DNA of 56,054 nucleotides from Cyanobacteria bacterium RU_5_0 (GTDB taxonomy: Bacteria > Cyanobacteriota > Cyanobacteriia > Elainellales > Elainellaceae). Of the stretch, positions 8,186 through 17,104 are shown in pieces (the stretch's first letter is position 1; each line of letters opens with the position of its first letter). The stretch covers positions 1 through 56,054 of the forward strand of contig JAAUSF010000018.1 in NCBI GenBank assembly GCA_012033255.1. Reading direction: 5' to 3'. The notes under the pieces were generated by a model. The model worked only from the letters and a program-made list of their open reading frames with translations. It was not told where the DNA came from and made no database searches. A program made the position numbers and the translations under genes.

Positions 8186-8515
8186 ATGACCGATAACGAA
8201 CCCGATGAACTATTCTTCGCTGTCCCAACCCCGCTCAATTGCAGCATTCGCGTCACCGTTGCCTATTGGAACATCATCACCCAGATGAAACACCCAATCA
8301 TGAACGGGCAAGAAGCCGCAGTCCAGGTAACTTTAACCCAACCCGATGAAATCCGCCGCAGCCGCAGTGATCCCAACGTTTACCTGTTCTACAAACTTCA
8401 GCAAGAAAAACGATGGCTCTGTGCCGTTGTCAGACAACTCAACGGAGAAGGCTTTTTGATTACCACCTATCCCACTGATGCAATCAAAGAAGGAAAAACC
8501 GTATGGCAGAAGTAA
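8186..8515 (+). CDS. RNase-like toxin (PBECR/BECR-type), partner of DUF2283
   Basis: A 109-residue protein starting MTDNEPDELFFAVPTPLNCS. The pattern HPIMNGQEAAVQVTLTQPDE, then IRRSRSDPNVYLFYK and ITTYPTDAIKEGKTVW, matches the small nuclease-like proteins encoded directly upstream of DUF2283 antitoxins. I start it at 8186 because GGAG lies just upstream and the homology begins there; the open frame runs further upstream only through an unrelated fragment. It overlaps the antitoxin start by 13 bp, a typical translational coupling. Confidence 0.65.
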   Translation: MTDNEPDELFFAVPTPLNCSIRVTVAYWNIITQMKHPIMNGQEAAVQVTLTQPDEIRRSRSDPNVYLFYKLQQEKRWLCAVVRQLNGEGFLITTYPTDAIKEGKTVWQK

Positions 8516-8715
8516 AAGTTTACTACGACCAAGTTGGCAATACCCTAACCGTTTGGTTTGGCAATCCCCAGGATGAATACATCTCTGAAGAAACGGGAGA
8601 TGAAGTGATCCTGATGAAAGATCGTAACGGACAAGTCATCGGGTTTGAAAAACTCAACTACACCATTCCATCCACCACAAATCTCAAAATCTCCTTTGAA
8701 ACGGCAACGGCGTAA
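8503..8715 (+). CDS. DUF2283 antitoxin
   Basis: A 70-residue protein MAEVKVYYDQVGNTLTVWFG... with EVILMKDRNGQVIGFEKLNY, which is characteristic of DUF2283. The family consists of small beta-rich proteins paired with BECR-type toxins. The ATG lies inside the toxin's 3' end. Confidence 0.75.
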   Translation: MAEVKVYYDQVGNTLTVWFGNPQDEYISEETGDEVILMKDRNGQVIGFEKLNYTIPSTTNLKISFETATA

Positions 8716-8747
8716 CGATTAGTATTTTGATTTGAGGAGAAATAGAA

Positions 8748-9143
8748 ATGAGTAGCCCAATCATTACAAAAGTCATTATGCTGCTCATTTTGTCCACAGC
8801 CCTTTTTAGGCTATCTCTGGTCTTTGTGCGGGTGTTCATGCCCTCGCCGTCTGGACGCAACCACTTCAATGGTTTAGGGGCAATCAATGCCTTGAGTTTA
8901 GAAATCATCACCGTGACGAATGAAACTTACATCAATGCCGAGAGTGTTTGTCAACTGTTAGAAAAGTTGTCTGACCTCGCCTTGAAGATTCCGATTACCT
9001 TAGTTTGGGATAATGCCCGCTATCAAAAGTGTGCGGCAGTGTTTGAATCTCAATACCCTGGAAGCCACGTTTTTGAGTAAAGCAGAAAAAGCAGCGTATC
9101 GTATTAAATGGCAGAATTTTTTGGAGACACTCAGCGAGGAGTA
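8748..9143 (+). mobile_element. IS630-family transposase remnant
   Basis: RVFMPSPSGRNHFNGLGAIN, then ITVTNETYINAESVCQLLEKL and PITLVWDNARYQKC, match the DDE core of IS630-type transposases, where the D of LVWDNARYQ is the second catalytic Asp. The N-terminal part is shifted: FLGYLWSL, expected just before RVF, is found in another frame near 8800-8830. After the D motif the frame breaks again and the usual LPSYSPNLNxIE segment is missing. No terminal repeats were seen. Non-functional. Confidence 0.7.
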
Positions 9144-9210
9144 AGTTTCTTACCAAGCAGGATAACAAATTTGCCTCCAGCAAATCAGTACTCGTTTTGA
9201 CAAAACTTCT

Positions 9211-9486
9211 TCATCCAGGTTCTTCAGAACAATCTGAGTACCCACTGGGTAACGAGCAAAAGGCGGGGGAAATTAAGGAAAAATTCGCGCTACTACCCTG
9301 TACGAAAAATAGAACATTCATCAGTCCGGTCAAACTCCAAATTTCTTTTGGAAAACGTCCAAATAATGCCATCAGGAGCAAGATGAATCCCAGAACACCG
9401 ATGACATGTGAGAATAGAACGTGGTTCGTCCACCAGGATGGATCGACAAATACAGCCATGCCATATCCATAACACAGTAGCAGCAA
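9211..9486 (-). pseudogene. Membrane protein fragment upstream of feoA's 3' end (DUF6220-like)
   Basis: The stretch GMAVFVDPSWWTNHVLFSHV, then IGVLGFILLLMALFGRFPKEIW and TGLMNVLFFVQ, has two hydrophobic helices and resembles the first half of small four-helix membrane proteins of DUF6220 type. The remainder of the frame (residues after FVQ) reads as antisense of repeat-like sequence, so the 3' half is missing. It begins 6 bp after the feoA stop on the same strand and may once have been in its operon. Confidence 0.4.
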
Positions 9487-9492
9487 TTGCGC

Positions 9493-9873
9493 CTAGACCT
9501 TCACCATCACCTGTTGCGACATTCGCGCCCCAAGCCCTAAGCGAGTGTCACCAATCGTCACAACGACTGAGCCACTTAGGCTACGGCTAATCACCTGAAC
9601 TTCAGTACCGGGGCAAAATCCCATCTTGTGAAAATGCTCAATCGTGTGATGGTTGCCTCTTAGACTGACAATGCAAAGGCGATCGCCAGCCCTCGCCTTT
9701 GCCAGCGGCATGACAGACGGTTCAAGGTTAGCTGTTTCCCTTAACTCTCTATCATCCACACAGGAGGTTGGTAGGGCTTCCCGCTCTAGATTGCCGCCAA
9801 AGAACGTGAAACTCCAGTCCTCTCTAGGCGAGGAGGATAGCAAGTCAAGCTCAGTATAGGTTTGCTTTGTCAT
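9493..9873 (-). CDS. feoA: FeoA domain protein
   Basis: A 126-residue protein. The C-terminal ~75 residues (MPLAKARAGDRLCIVSLRG, then FHKMGFCPGTEVQVISRSL, SGSVVVTIGDTRLGLGARMS) form the SH3-like FeoA domain that supports the ferrous iron permease FeoB. The first 50 residues are a variable extension. No feoB lies beside it. Its position at the edge of the isiA cluster, divergent from isiA1 across a 558-bp intergenic region with Fur-like half-sites, fits iron regulation. Confidence 0.85.
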   Translation of the reverse strand: MTKQTYTELDLLSSSPREDWSFTFFGGNLEREALPTSCVDDRELRETANLEPSVMPLAKARAGDRLCIVSLRGNHHTIEHFHKMGFCPGTEVQVISRSLSGSVVVTIGDTRLGLGARMSQQVMVKV

Positions 9874-10431
9874 TACACCCTCAACTTCATGACCTGTCAG
9901 ACATCAACATGTTAGGACAATTTCAACTTTATTGAAATAGATTCTCGTTTAATCTAGAGCCAATGTTGGTATGGAGGGTTACAAATTAGCAGACATTCAA
10001 GCGAAAAGCGCTCCATCTTTACTAGGGTCAAGATAGGTTATGATCAACCACCAGTCTATTAGAAACATCGATTTCAGCTTGCTTATCTAGCGTGCAATTG
10101 CAGCATTCACTGCGGGAAGTGTAACAAAATCTTGATTTTTATTTGGCATCGGCTACTCAACCTGCATAATCAGATCTGACGCTAGTTATTCTCATTAGTA
10201 GCCGATCGAATAAGAATAACAACCATCCTTTGAGAGAGAACAGACCCGAAAAATCAATCCTCAGTGGGCTGAACCAGTCAAGTGGCAGATCAGCTGTACA
10301 ATGCATTCCTCGAATCTGGAAAGAGATTTGATTTTGCTATTTGTGACGTTGCAATGGTTTGGCTGATTCGCTGCATTTATTGCGCCGAGTTCAGTTCACT
10401 CTATCGTTTTGATGCTCAAAGGAAATCGTGA
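9874..10431. promoter_or_regulatory. Divergent feoA / isiA1 regulatory region
   Basis: No gene is visible in these 558 bp. GTTATTCT (10185-10192) and AGAATAAC (10213-10220) form a perfect 8-bp inverted repeat. The first arm is part of TTATTCTCA (10186-10194), the reverse complement of the TGAGAATAA core also found before sodN and the multicopper oxidase. I read this as a Fur site acting on isiA1. An AAAGG ribosome site precedes the isiA1 ATG. Confidence 0.5.
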
Positions 10432-11499
10432 ATGACAGTCTCAATTTTTTGGAAGCCTGTTCTTCAGGTGTTTGGCTGGTCTTCAGAATCAGAATCTGGA
10501 GTGCCTTTGTTGGCAGGAAACGCTCGATTTATCAATCTTTCAGGGCGGCTTTTGGGTGCTCATGTTGCCCATGCTGGGTTGATTGTGCTGTGGGCTGGAG
10601 CAATGACCCTGTTTGAACTATCCCGGTTTAATCCCTCTCAACCCATGTACGAGCAGAATTTGATTTTGCTGCCCCATCTGGCAACGCTGGGATTTGGCGT
10701 TGGAGCCGATGGACAAATTGTCGATATCTATCCCTATTACCTGATTGGGATGCTGCACTTGATTAGTTCTGCTGTGTTGGGAGCAGGTGGAATGTATCAT
10801 GCTGTTCTGGGACCCGAAATCCTGGATGAAAAGGGGTTTGGCTATAACTGGAACGACGGCAATAAAATGACCACCATCTTAGGTATTCATTTGGTCTTGC
10901 TGGGGCTTGGTGCGCTGTTGCTGGTGGTCAAGGCAACTCAATGGGGTGGCATTTATGACCCGTTGGTTAATCAGGTGCGGTTGATTCAGCCCAACTTAGA
11001 TCCAGCCCGGATTTTTGGCTATCTTTTTGGCTTCAGTCCCAATGGTTGGACGATTACAGGAATGGCAAGCGTCAATAGTTTGGAAGATGTGATTGGCGGT
11101 CACGCTTGGGTTAGCCTCCTGTGTATCATTGGCGGAATTTATCACATCGTCTCTAAACCCCTTGATTGGGCAAAGCGAACATTGGTCTGGTCAGGAGAAG
11201 CCTATCTCTCCTATAGTCTGGGTGCGTTGGCGATCGCGGGTTTCAGCGTTGCTTGCTTTGTTTCTGTCAATGACATTGCCTATCCCAATGTCTTTTACGG
11301 ATCTGTGAATGGTTCTCCAGTCCGTGCAGCCCTTGCCAGTGTCCATGCTGCCCTGGGATTTCTGGCACTGGTCGGACACCTCTGGCACGCCTACCGGGCG
11401 CGTTCCGCCAAAAAAGGCGTGCAGTTTAACACTTTCTTTGACTTTATCGCGAAGGATGTAACGTTAACGGTGCCTGTGGGTCTGCAAAGTCAGGAGTGA
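10432..11499 (+). CDS. isiA: IsiA/CP43'-type chlorophyll-binding antenna protein 1
   Basis: A 355-residue integral membrane protein of the CP43/Pcb family. It shows the signature [20 protein letters not shown] followed by [32 protein letters not shown] and [20 protein letters not shown], with six hydrophobic segments and many histidines suited to bind chlorophyll. It lacks the large lumenal loop of true CP43. Under iron limitation IsiA forms rings around photosystem I and widens its antenna. First of three paralogues in tandem; 61 bp separate it from the next, so one transcript is likely. Confidence 0.92.
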   Translation: MTVSIFWKPVLQVFGWSSESESGVPLLAGNARFINLSGRLLGAHVAHAGLIVLWAGAMTLFELSRFNPSQPMYEQNLILLPHLATLGFGVGADGQIVDIYPYYLIGMLHLISSAVLGAGGMYHAVLGPEILDEKGFGYNWNDGNKMTTILGIHLVLLGLGALLLVVKATQWGGIYDPLVNQVRLIQPNLDPARIFGYLFGFSPNGWTITGMASVNSLEDVIGGHAWVSLLCIIGGIYHIVSKPLDWAKRTLVWSGEAYLSYSLGALAIAGFSVACFVSVNDIAYPNVFYGSVNGSPVRAALASVHAALGFLALVGHLWHAYRARSAKKGVQFNTFFDFIAKDVTLTVPVGLQSQE

Positions 11500-11560
11500 G
11501 CGAGTAGACCCCATTTCCTCATCACTATTGAACTGTATTTAGCGAGGAGAGTAACTCATC

Positions 11561-12592
11561 ATGACAATGGCAATTCAAGCCATCGATCCAATTCCCTGGA
11601 GGGCAGGTAATGCTCGTCTGGTTCATTATTCTGGACTATTACTGGGTGCCCATGTCGCTCATGCTGGGCTGATTGTGCTGTGGGCGGGTGCTATCACCCT
11701 GTTTGAAGTGGGGGGGTTCAAGCCTGACCAACCCATGTATGAGCAGGGGCTAATTGTGCTGCCCAACCTAGCTCGATTAGGGTTTGGTGTGAGCAACGGT
11801 GGTGCAGTGGTTGATACCTATCCCTACTTTGTGATTGGCGTTTTACATCTGATTAGCTCTGCATTTTTAGGCGCAGGTGGACTGTTTCATGCGTTCAAAG
11901 GTCCCAGAAAACTGGAAGCTCAGTTTCCTTTTTTTGGTTATCGCTGGGATGATGCCAACAAGATGACGACCATTCTTGGTATTCACCTCACGCTGTTGGG
12001 TGCAGGTGCATTTTTGTTAGTGGCAAAGGCAATGATCTTTGGCGGGCTTTATGATCCGATTATTCAACAGGTTCGTCTGATCACAAGTCCAACCTTGAAT
12101 CCAGCGGTGATTTTTGGCTATCTGTTGGGTACGCAAGGAAAGTTCTGGCTAGCTAGTGTGGATAATCTGGAAGATGTTGTGGGAGGGCACATCTGGGTAG
12201 GCGTGATGTGCATTCTTGGCGGCATCTGGCATATTCGTACCACGCCTTTTGCCTGGGCAAAACGGCTATTTGTCTGGTCGGGTGAGGCGTATTTGTCTTA
12301 TAGCATTGGTGCGGTTAGCTTGATGGCGTTTGTGGCGACGTTGTTTGTCTCGGTGAACTCAGTGGTGTTTCCGACTGAGTTTTATGGATCAACATTGTCA
12401 TTGGTGTTCGATCGCTTCCCACTATTTGCCAGTCCAGATGGTGAATTAACGGCACGGGTCTGGCTTGCCAACGCCCACTTTTGGCTGGGCTTTTTCTTCC
12501 TGCAAGGGCACTTGTTTCATGCACTGCGGGCAGCAGGTTACAGCTTTGTGGAAGGTCGAGTGCTTGCATCCACACGAGGGCAGGTGAGTTGA
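11561..12592 (+). CDS. isiA2: IsiA/CP43'-type chlorophyll-binding antenna protein 2
   Basis: A 343-residue paralogue of the preceding gene, beginning [20 protein letters not shown]. It keeps the [18 protein letters not shown] helix, the [13 protein letters not shown] motif and the [15 protein letters not shown] segment. It differs by a short insertion ([15 protein letters not shown]) and a longer last lumenal loop ([20 protein letters not shown]). Its stop is followed after 1 bp by the start of the fusion gene, so these two are very probably translated from the same message. The gene number is mine; relation to numbered isiA genes of other strains was not checked. Confidence 0.9.
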   Translation: MTMAIQAIDPIPWRAGNARLVHYSGLLLGAHVAHAGLIVLWAGAITLFEVGGFKPDQPMYEQGLIVLPNLARLGFGVSNGGAVVDTYPYFVIGVLHLISSAFLGAGGLFHAFKGPRKLEAQFPFFGYRWDDANKMTTILGIHLTLLGAGAFLLVAKAMIFGGLYDPIIQQVRLITSPTLNPAVIFGYLLGTQGKFWLASVDNLEDVVGGHIWVGVMCILGGIWHIRTTPFAWAKRLFVWSGEAYLSYSIGAVSLMAFVATLFVSVNSVVFPTEFYGSTLSLVFDRFPLFASPDGELTARVWLANAHFWLGFFFLQGHLFHALRAAGYSFVEGRVLASTRGQVS

Positions 12593-12593
12593 A

Positions 12594-14165
12594 ATGACAA
12601 GCGTAAATGTAGCATCACCCGATAGTGCAGCGCCTTCGCTGGAGTTTCCAGGTAGCACGCCTGAAACTCGCTATGTCAAAGATTCCGTCGATCCTTATTC
12701 CTGGTGGGCGGGTAACTTTCGCTTTGTCAATCTGTCTGGCAAGTTGCTGGGTGCTCATATTGCCCATGCTGGGTTGATTGTGTTGTGGGCAGGCGCAATG
12801 ACGATGTTTGAACTCTCGCGGTTCAATCCCAGTTTGCCGATGTATGACCAGGGCTTGATTTTGTTGCCGCATTTGGCAACCTTGGGCTTCGGGGTTGGAG
12901 CCGATGGACAGGTTATCAGTACCTATCCTTACTTTGCGATCGGAGTCGTTCACCTGATTAGTTCAGCGATTTTAGGCGCAGGCGGGATTTACCATGCCGT
13001 TTTGGGTCCTGAAAAGCTGGATGAAAAAGGGTTTGGCTACCAGTGGGAAGATGGCAACAAAATGACTTCTATCCTGGGCATTCATCTGGTGCTGCTGGGG
13101 ATGGGGGCGTTGCTGCTGGCGCTCAAGGCAACCCGACTGGGTGGGCTGTATGATCCGGCGATCGCCAATGTCCGTCTCATCACCCATCCCACACTGAATC
13201 CACTCACGATTTTTGGCTATCTAGTTGGCATTACGCCTGAGGGCTGGACACTCCAGGGAATGGCGGCGGTCAACAACCTGGAAGATGTCGTCGGCGGACA
13301 TATTTGGGTGGGCGCACTGTGCATTCTGGGCGGCATCTGGCACATCTACACGAAACCCACCCGTTGGGCTAAGGGATTATTTGTGTGGTCGGGCGAAGCC
13401 TATCTGTCTTACAGTCAGGCGGCACTGGCGTATATGGGCTATTTCGCCGCCTATTCTGTTTGGGTCAACGAGACGGTGTACCCTTCGGTGTTCTACGGTC
13501 CTGTTGGCACCATCACAGTCGATGGCGTGATTACGCCGCGTACCTGGCTAATGTTGTTTCATGTCATCTTTGCCAGTTTAGTGTTGGCAGGGCATTTCTG
13601 GCACGCATTGAGGGCACGGGCGATCGCTGCTGGATTCGTCTTCAGCAAGATGAGGTTCAATCCCAATGCAATGCTGGGCGACACGCAGTTTAATGGCGAA
13701 CCCCTATTTACAGGCATTGTGCAGCCTTACCGCAATGATATCCAACAGGGCAATCTGGCAACCCCGATTAATACCAGCGAAATTAGCCTCACCTGGGTCA
13801 AGAATCTCCCCATCTATCGAGAGGGATTATCTCCCATCACACGGGGGCTAGAGATTGGCATGGCACATGGTTATTTGCTGCTGGGACCGTTTCTCAAATT
13901 AGGTCCATTGCGGAACAGCGATGCTGCCCTTTTAGGTGGTTTTGGCGGTGCGTCGGGTTTGGTCGTGATTCTCAGTGTTTGCCTGTTTCTGTATGGATTT
14001 GCGGTCTTTCAAGGCAGGCAAAAACCACGCGGAGTCTTGCCCGGTAATCTCAAAACCTACAAAGACTGGAGCTTGTTTACTTCAGGGTTTCTGATCGGCG
14101 GGCTTGGCGGCGCGATGTTTGCCAGCTTTATTTTGCTGGAGATCAACCGAGCGGGTCTGGCGTGA
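12594..14165 (+). CDS. IsiA-PsaL fusion antenna protein
   Basis: A 523-residue protein. Residues ~1-350 are IsiA-like ([56 protein letters not shown]). After a linker ([20 protein letters not shown]) the last ~150 residues match PsaL, the photosystem I subunit that holds trimers or tetramers together: [53 protein letters not shown] and a final [16 protein letters not shown] helix. Nine hydrophobic segments are visible. The layout means the antenna could be wired straight into photosystem I in place of ordinary PsaL. Such fusions are known from a few cyanobacteria. Last of the three tandem genes; 147 bp of short repeats separate it from cpcL. Confidence 0.93.
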   Translation: MTSVNVASPDSAAPSLEFPGSTPETRYVKDSVDPYSWWAGNFRFVNLSGKLLGAHIAHAGLIVLWAGAMTMFELSRFNPSLPMYDQGLILLPHLATLGFGVGADGQVISTYPYFAIGVVHLISSAILGAGGIYHAVLGPEKLDEKGFGYQWEDGNKMTSILGIHLVLLGMGALLLALKATRLGGLYDPAIANVRLITHPTLNPLTIFGYLVGITPEGWTLQGMAAVNNLEDVVGGHIWVGALCILGGIWHIYTKPTRWAKGLFVWSGEAYLSYSQAALAYMGYFAAYSVWVNETVYPSVFYGPVGTITVDGVITPRTWLMLFHVIFASLVLAGHFWHALRARAIAAGFVFSKMRFNPNAMLGDTQFNGEPLFTGIVQPYRNDIQQGNLATPINTSEISLTWVKNLPIYREGLSPITRGLEIGMAHGYLLLGPFLKLGPLRNSDAALLGGFGGASGLVVILSVCLFLYGFAVFQGRQKPRGVLPGNLKTYKDWSLFTSGFLIGGLGGAMFASFILLEINRAGLA

Positions 14166-14290
14166 AGGGTGGATGGGTGGATGGGTAGATGGGTAAGGGA
14201 TACTCATCCACTCATCCACTCCCCACTCCCCACTCATCCACTCCCCACTCCCCACTCCCCACTCCCCACTCCCCCACCCATCAATACATC
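14166..14290. repeat. Simple tandem repeats (GGTGGATG and CTCCCCACT units)
   Basis: First GGTGGATGGGTGGATGGGTA-type units, then at least seven copies of CTCCCCACT or CACTCATCC. The two halves are near complements, so they could fold. Related tracts occur at 16140-16192 and 20107-20195. They lie between genes of the iron island. Confidence 0.75.
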
Positions 14291-14312
14291 AGTAATGCAG
14301 AGAGATTGAAAC

Positions 14313-15026
14313 ATGTCCCTTCCACTTTTAACCTATCCACTGTCCAGTCAAAACCAGCGTGTCAACAGCTATGAAATTCCAGGGGATGAGCATCCCAGAC
14401 GCTACACCACAGATGATTTGCCTAAAGGGGCAGAAGTGGATGCAATCATCTGGGCTTGCTATCGGCAAGTGTTTAACGAACAACAAATTATCCATCATCA
14501 TCGACAGATTGCTTTAGAATCACAACTCCGCTGTGGTCAGATCACCGTGTGCGAGTTCATTCGAGGATTGGTATTATCTGATTCATTCCGGCGGCTAAAT
14601 TATGAGTCAAACAACAATTACCGCTTTGTCGAAATGTGTATTCAGCGTCTTCTCGGTCGGCGGGTTTATGATGAGCGCGAGAAGCTTGCCTGGTCAGTTG
14701 TTTTGGCAACAAAAGGGTTATACGGGTTCATTGATGAGTTGATCAGCAGTGATGAATATTTGGAACATTTTGGGGATACTACCGTTCCCTATCAACGACG
14801 ACGGATCTTGCCACAGCAATCGCAAGGCGAACTCCCATTCGCCCGTATGGCACGCTATGACAGTTATCATCTCAATCAACTGCAACAATTAGATCAGTGG
14901 AGACAGTTTGGCAATGGCGTAATCGATCGCAGTGCTAAAGTCTATCGCAGAGTTTTGTTTGCAGTTCCCACACTTTCTATTGCGGCGTTGGTTGCAACTA
15001 TCATTCTGATTGCATCTCCCAAGTAA
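14313..15026 (+). CDS. cpcL: CpcL-type phycobilisome rod linker with C-terminal membrane helix
   Basis: A 237-residue protein. Residues ~20-170 are a phycobilisome linker domain: VDAIIWACYRQVFNEQQIIH, QLRCGQITVCEFIRGLVLSD, NYRFVEMCIQRLLGRRVYD and LISSDEYLEHFG. The last ~25 residues (VLFAVPTLSIAALVATIILIASPK) form a single membrane helix, the mark of CpcL (CpcG2), which anchors rod-only phycobilisomes to photosystem I rather than to photosystem II. CpcG1-type linkers lack this helix. Lying directly after the isiA-psaL fusion on the same strand, it suggests a photosystem I that receives both IsiA and phycobilisome energy under iron stress. The coupling is inferred. Confidence 0.85.
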   Translation: MSLPLLTYPLSSQNQRVNSYEIPGDEHPRRYTTDDLPKGAEVDAIIWACYRQVFNEQQIIHHHRQIALESQLRCGQITVCEFIRGLVLSDSFRRLNYESNNNYRFVEMCIQRLLGRRVYDEREKLAWSVVLATKGLYGFIDELISSDEYLEHFGDTTVPYQRRRILPQQSQGELPFARMARYDSYHLNQLQQLDQWRQFGNGVIDRSAKVYRRVLFAVPTLSIAALVATIILIASPK

Positions 15027-15282
15027 ATCCATATGATAATCCCGATACCGTGACAGCTACCCATGCCTGCACGGATCTGACTCGCAGTGGTATCAGTTTT
15101 CCAAAATACCTGAATCATGAGCTAGCTCATAGAAGCAATATAGCGCGATCGCCCTGGCTAAACGCTATGGGGTGCGGGTGGTCGGTGTCGAGGAAAACCA
15201 GTTAGGTTGGGCAGTAGCCGTGGATGATCAATCGGATGACGGAGTACAGTCTAAAAGGTAACTGTAACTGAAGTGATTGGGA

Positions 15283-15449
15283 CTATGAATGATCCCAGTC
15301 AGGCTTAATCGATTTACGACGATTGAGAAAGCGATCGATCGCCATTGCAGCAACGCAGCCGTCTCCAGCCGCGACCACTGCTTGCTTGCCACTTCACGCG
15401 CTTTGTAGAATGCGCCATCGCAGGTTGCACAATCCAAGTTATTCACCAT
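15283..15449 (-). pseudogene. Thioredoxin reductase remnant with internal deletion
   Basis: Two pieces in different frames are joined. The first reads NLDCATCDGAFYKAREV, containing the CATC redox-active site of thioredoxin reductases. The second reads KQAVVAAGDGCVAAMAIDRF then LNRRKSIKPDWDHS, the end of the NADPH/FAD enzyme (AAGDGCxAAMAIDRFL). About 150 residues between them, and the whole N-terminal FAD-binding part, are missing. It overlaps the 3' end of the TVP38-like gene. Confidence 0.6.
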
Positions 15450-16098
15450 CGCTCCGTTCCTCTAAATTCTGATTGCGTTTTAACCATCCAGTCAAAATCG
15501 CTAACGCAAAAGTGCCTAAGAGCGCTATCCCCAACAAGATTCTGCCTCTTTCAAAAAGTCCAGCGCCGATCGCCACAATCGGCGGCTTGGCAATCACGAT
15601 ACTCAGGCTCAACGCACCTGTAAAGCTACGCCATGACATCCGAGTCAAGCCCACAGCGTAGCAAACAAAGTCAAATACCCCCGTCATCAATACTCCAGTC
15701 AGCAGGAAAAAATTACCTTCCAGATACCTGCGGCTTAAGCGATCGACCCTGCCCATAAAACGTTGACCTACTAGCTTTTGGACAATGCCTCTGCCATAGC
15801 GTTTGGCAATCCAGAAGTTAGCCGTGCAGGCAATGAAGTCGGCGATCGCAATCACCACCAATCCTTCCACAAACCCAAAGAGTGTTCCTGCCAGAATGGA
15901 ATAGGCGGTTCCTGGCAAAGCCGGAACAACAATACTGGTTAACCGTAGCAGCAAGACAATCAGCGGTGCCCAGATACCGAATTGATCAACATTGACTCGA
16001 ACTTGCTCAATGCCCACCCGATTGATAAACCAGATAGTTAGCACAATGAATAAAACAATCAAACTCAATTCAGCAATTTTGATCAGCTTTGGTTTCAT
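15439..16098 (-). CDS. TVP38/TMEM64 (DedA-related) membrane protein
   Basis: A 219-residue protein with N-terminal signal-like helix (LSLIVLFIVLTIWFINRVG) and the SNARE-associated (VTT) core: VPALPGTAYSILAGTLFGF followed by VEGLVVIAIADFIACTANFW, then KRYGRGIVQKLVGQRFMGRV. Probable lipid-scramblase-type or transport role at the plasma membrane; the exact substrate is not known. I use the ATG at 16098; the open frame continues upstream through the tandem-repeat tract, which codes only for HPPIYLSTHLL-like low-complexity sequence. Confidence 0.8.
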   Translation of the reverse strand: MKPKLIKIAELSLIVLFIVLTIWFINRVGIEQVRVNVDQFGIWAPLIVLLLRLTSIVVPALPGTAYSILAGTLFGFVEGLVVIAIADFIACTANFWIAKRYGRGIVQKLVGQRFMGRVDRLSRRYLEGNFFLLTGVLMTGVFDFVCYAVGLTRMSWRSFTGALSLSIVIAKPPIVAIGAGLFERGRILLGIALLGTFALAILTGWLKRNQNLEERSDGE

Positions 16099-16139
16099 GG
16101 TACTTACAGCGATTTTCAGATTAGTAAACCACGATTGCG

Positions 16140-16192
16140 TGTGGATAAGTAGATGGGTGGATAAGTAGATGGGTGGATGAGTGGATGGGGGT
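16140..16192. repeat. GGTGGAT/AAGTAGATG tandem repeat tract
   Basis: Copies of GTGGATAAGTAGATGG and GTGGATGAGTGGATGG in tandem. It is related to the tracts at 14166-14290 and 20107-20195. Confidence 0.7.
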
Positions 16193-16245
16193 GCATGTGG
16201 CTTATGCAAGGGGAAACGGCTGTAAGACACCTGTTTTATCGTGTT

Positions 16246-16548
16246 TCATCCGTCTCTGAACTGAGTCTCCGGTGGATAGTAAAGTTCATCTCGCAAAATC
16301 CATCCGGTTTGTTGCTGCAAATAGGTATGGGTGCTGAGTCCCAATTGTTTCGCTAACTGAGCCACGGCTTTGTAATTCAATCCAAGGCGATCGCAAAGTT
16401 CTCGTTGTCGCAGTCCTTCAGGACACATTAGATTTATGCGGATAGTTGAGGAAACAGTTGAGGATAAATGATTGGCAGTAATTGATTGAGCATGAGACGG
16501 CTCATGCGTGTACCATTGCCACGCGGTATGTCTTAAGCTGTACCTCAA
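16246..16548 (-). CDS. Hypothetical protein with helix-turn-helix-like C-terminus
   Basis: The last ~60 residues (MCPEGLRQRELCDRLGLNYK then AVAQLAKQLGLSTHTYLQQQ TGW) look like a winged or AraC-like helix-turn-helix. The first ~40 residues are uncertain: the frame opens at a TTG inside the neighbouring gene, and an ATG at 16425 would give a 59-residue protein. No RBS settles it. Function unknown; it lies downstream of the Ni-SOD pair. Confidence 0.4.
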   Translation of the reverse strand: MRYSLRHTAWQWYTHEPSHAQSITANHLSSTVSSTIRINLMCPEGLRQRELCDRLGLNYKAVAQLAKQLGLSTHTYLQQQTGWILRDELYYPPETQFRDG

Positions 16549-16699
16549 GCTGGTGAATGACGGTTCCTGCTTCAGTAGTGCGTCCTGTTAACTGAGCAAT
16601 GTCACGCAATCGTGCTAATGCGGTGTTGTATCCACTGCCGCTCATGAGATAAGCTTCTGCTACGCCAGTTAGATCATTGGTTGGTTCTCGAAGTTGCAT
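16502..16699 (-). CDS. Hypothetical protein (65 aa)
   Basis: Predicted helical: GVAEAYLMSGSGYNTALARL, then RDIAQLTGRTTEAGTVIHQLEVQLKTYRV. No domain is recognised. It lies 30 bp downstream of sodX on the same strand and may be part of that operon. Confidence 0.4.
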   Translation of the reverse strand: MQLREPTNDLTGVAEAYLMSGSGYNTALARLRDIAQLTGRTTEAGTVIHQLEVQLKTYRVAMVHA

Positions 16700-16729
16700 G
16701 ATTATTTCATTCTGGAACGAATCATGACA

Positions 16730-17080
16730 TTACAGAAATCGGCTGGTTACACGACCTAGAATGAGCGGTGGCTCAACCCACCCAAAAACTCGGCTATCCG
16801 TGCTCTGAAACAGGTTATCGCCTTGAACAAAGCAAGCCCCATCTTGACGAGTTGAAATCACTCGTTTGATCAGCCAGAGATTTGGCTGATCAGGAGTCCT
16901 GATAACAACTAAGTCTTTTATAGCCGGGAGCGATCGCCGATAAGCCCGTCTATCAACCAAAACCTCCTCTCCTGACAGCAATAAAGGCAGCATTGAAACG
17001 CCTTCAACTCGAAAGCGCTGCCGCTGCCTCAATAACCAAAGTAATACATCTAAAAAAGTGCTGTTTCGGATTTGCGACAT
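16730..17080 (-). CDS. sodX: Ni-SOD maturation protease (signal peptidase type)
   Basis: A 116-residue protein of the S24/S26 signal peptidase fold. EGVSMLPLL holds the catalytic Ser (residue 29) and LIKRVIS the catalytic Lys (residue 72), followed by GACFVQGDN and DSRVFGWV. In bacteria with Ni superoxide dismutase this gene sits beside sodN and removes its N-terminal propeptide so that His1 can bind nickel. It starts 25 bp downstream of sodN. The ATG at 17080 follows GAGG; a GTG one codon upstream is possible. Confidence 0.85.
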   Translation of the reverse strand: MSQIRNSTFLDVLLWLLRQRQRFRVEGVSMLPLLLSGEEVLVDRRAYRRSLPAIKDLVVIRTPDQPNLWLIKRVISTRQDGACFVQGDNLFQSTDSRVFGWVEPPLILGRVTSRFL

Positions 17081-17104
17081 CACTCAACCTCAACGCCAAC
17101 GGCT

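Noticed and set aside
12315-13187. Minus-strand frames within the isiA2 and isiA-psaL genes
   Set aside because: Low-complexity, Gln/His-rich translations that mirror the opposite strand's codon pattern of a strongly supported gene.
15140-15260. A frame reading IALAKRYGVRVVGVEENQLG then WAVAVDDQSDD
   Set aside because: It looks coding but no start codon or family could be assigned and it is only ~40 residues; possibly a remnant.
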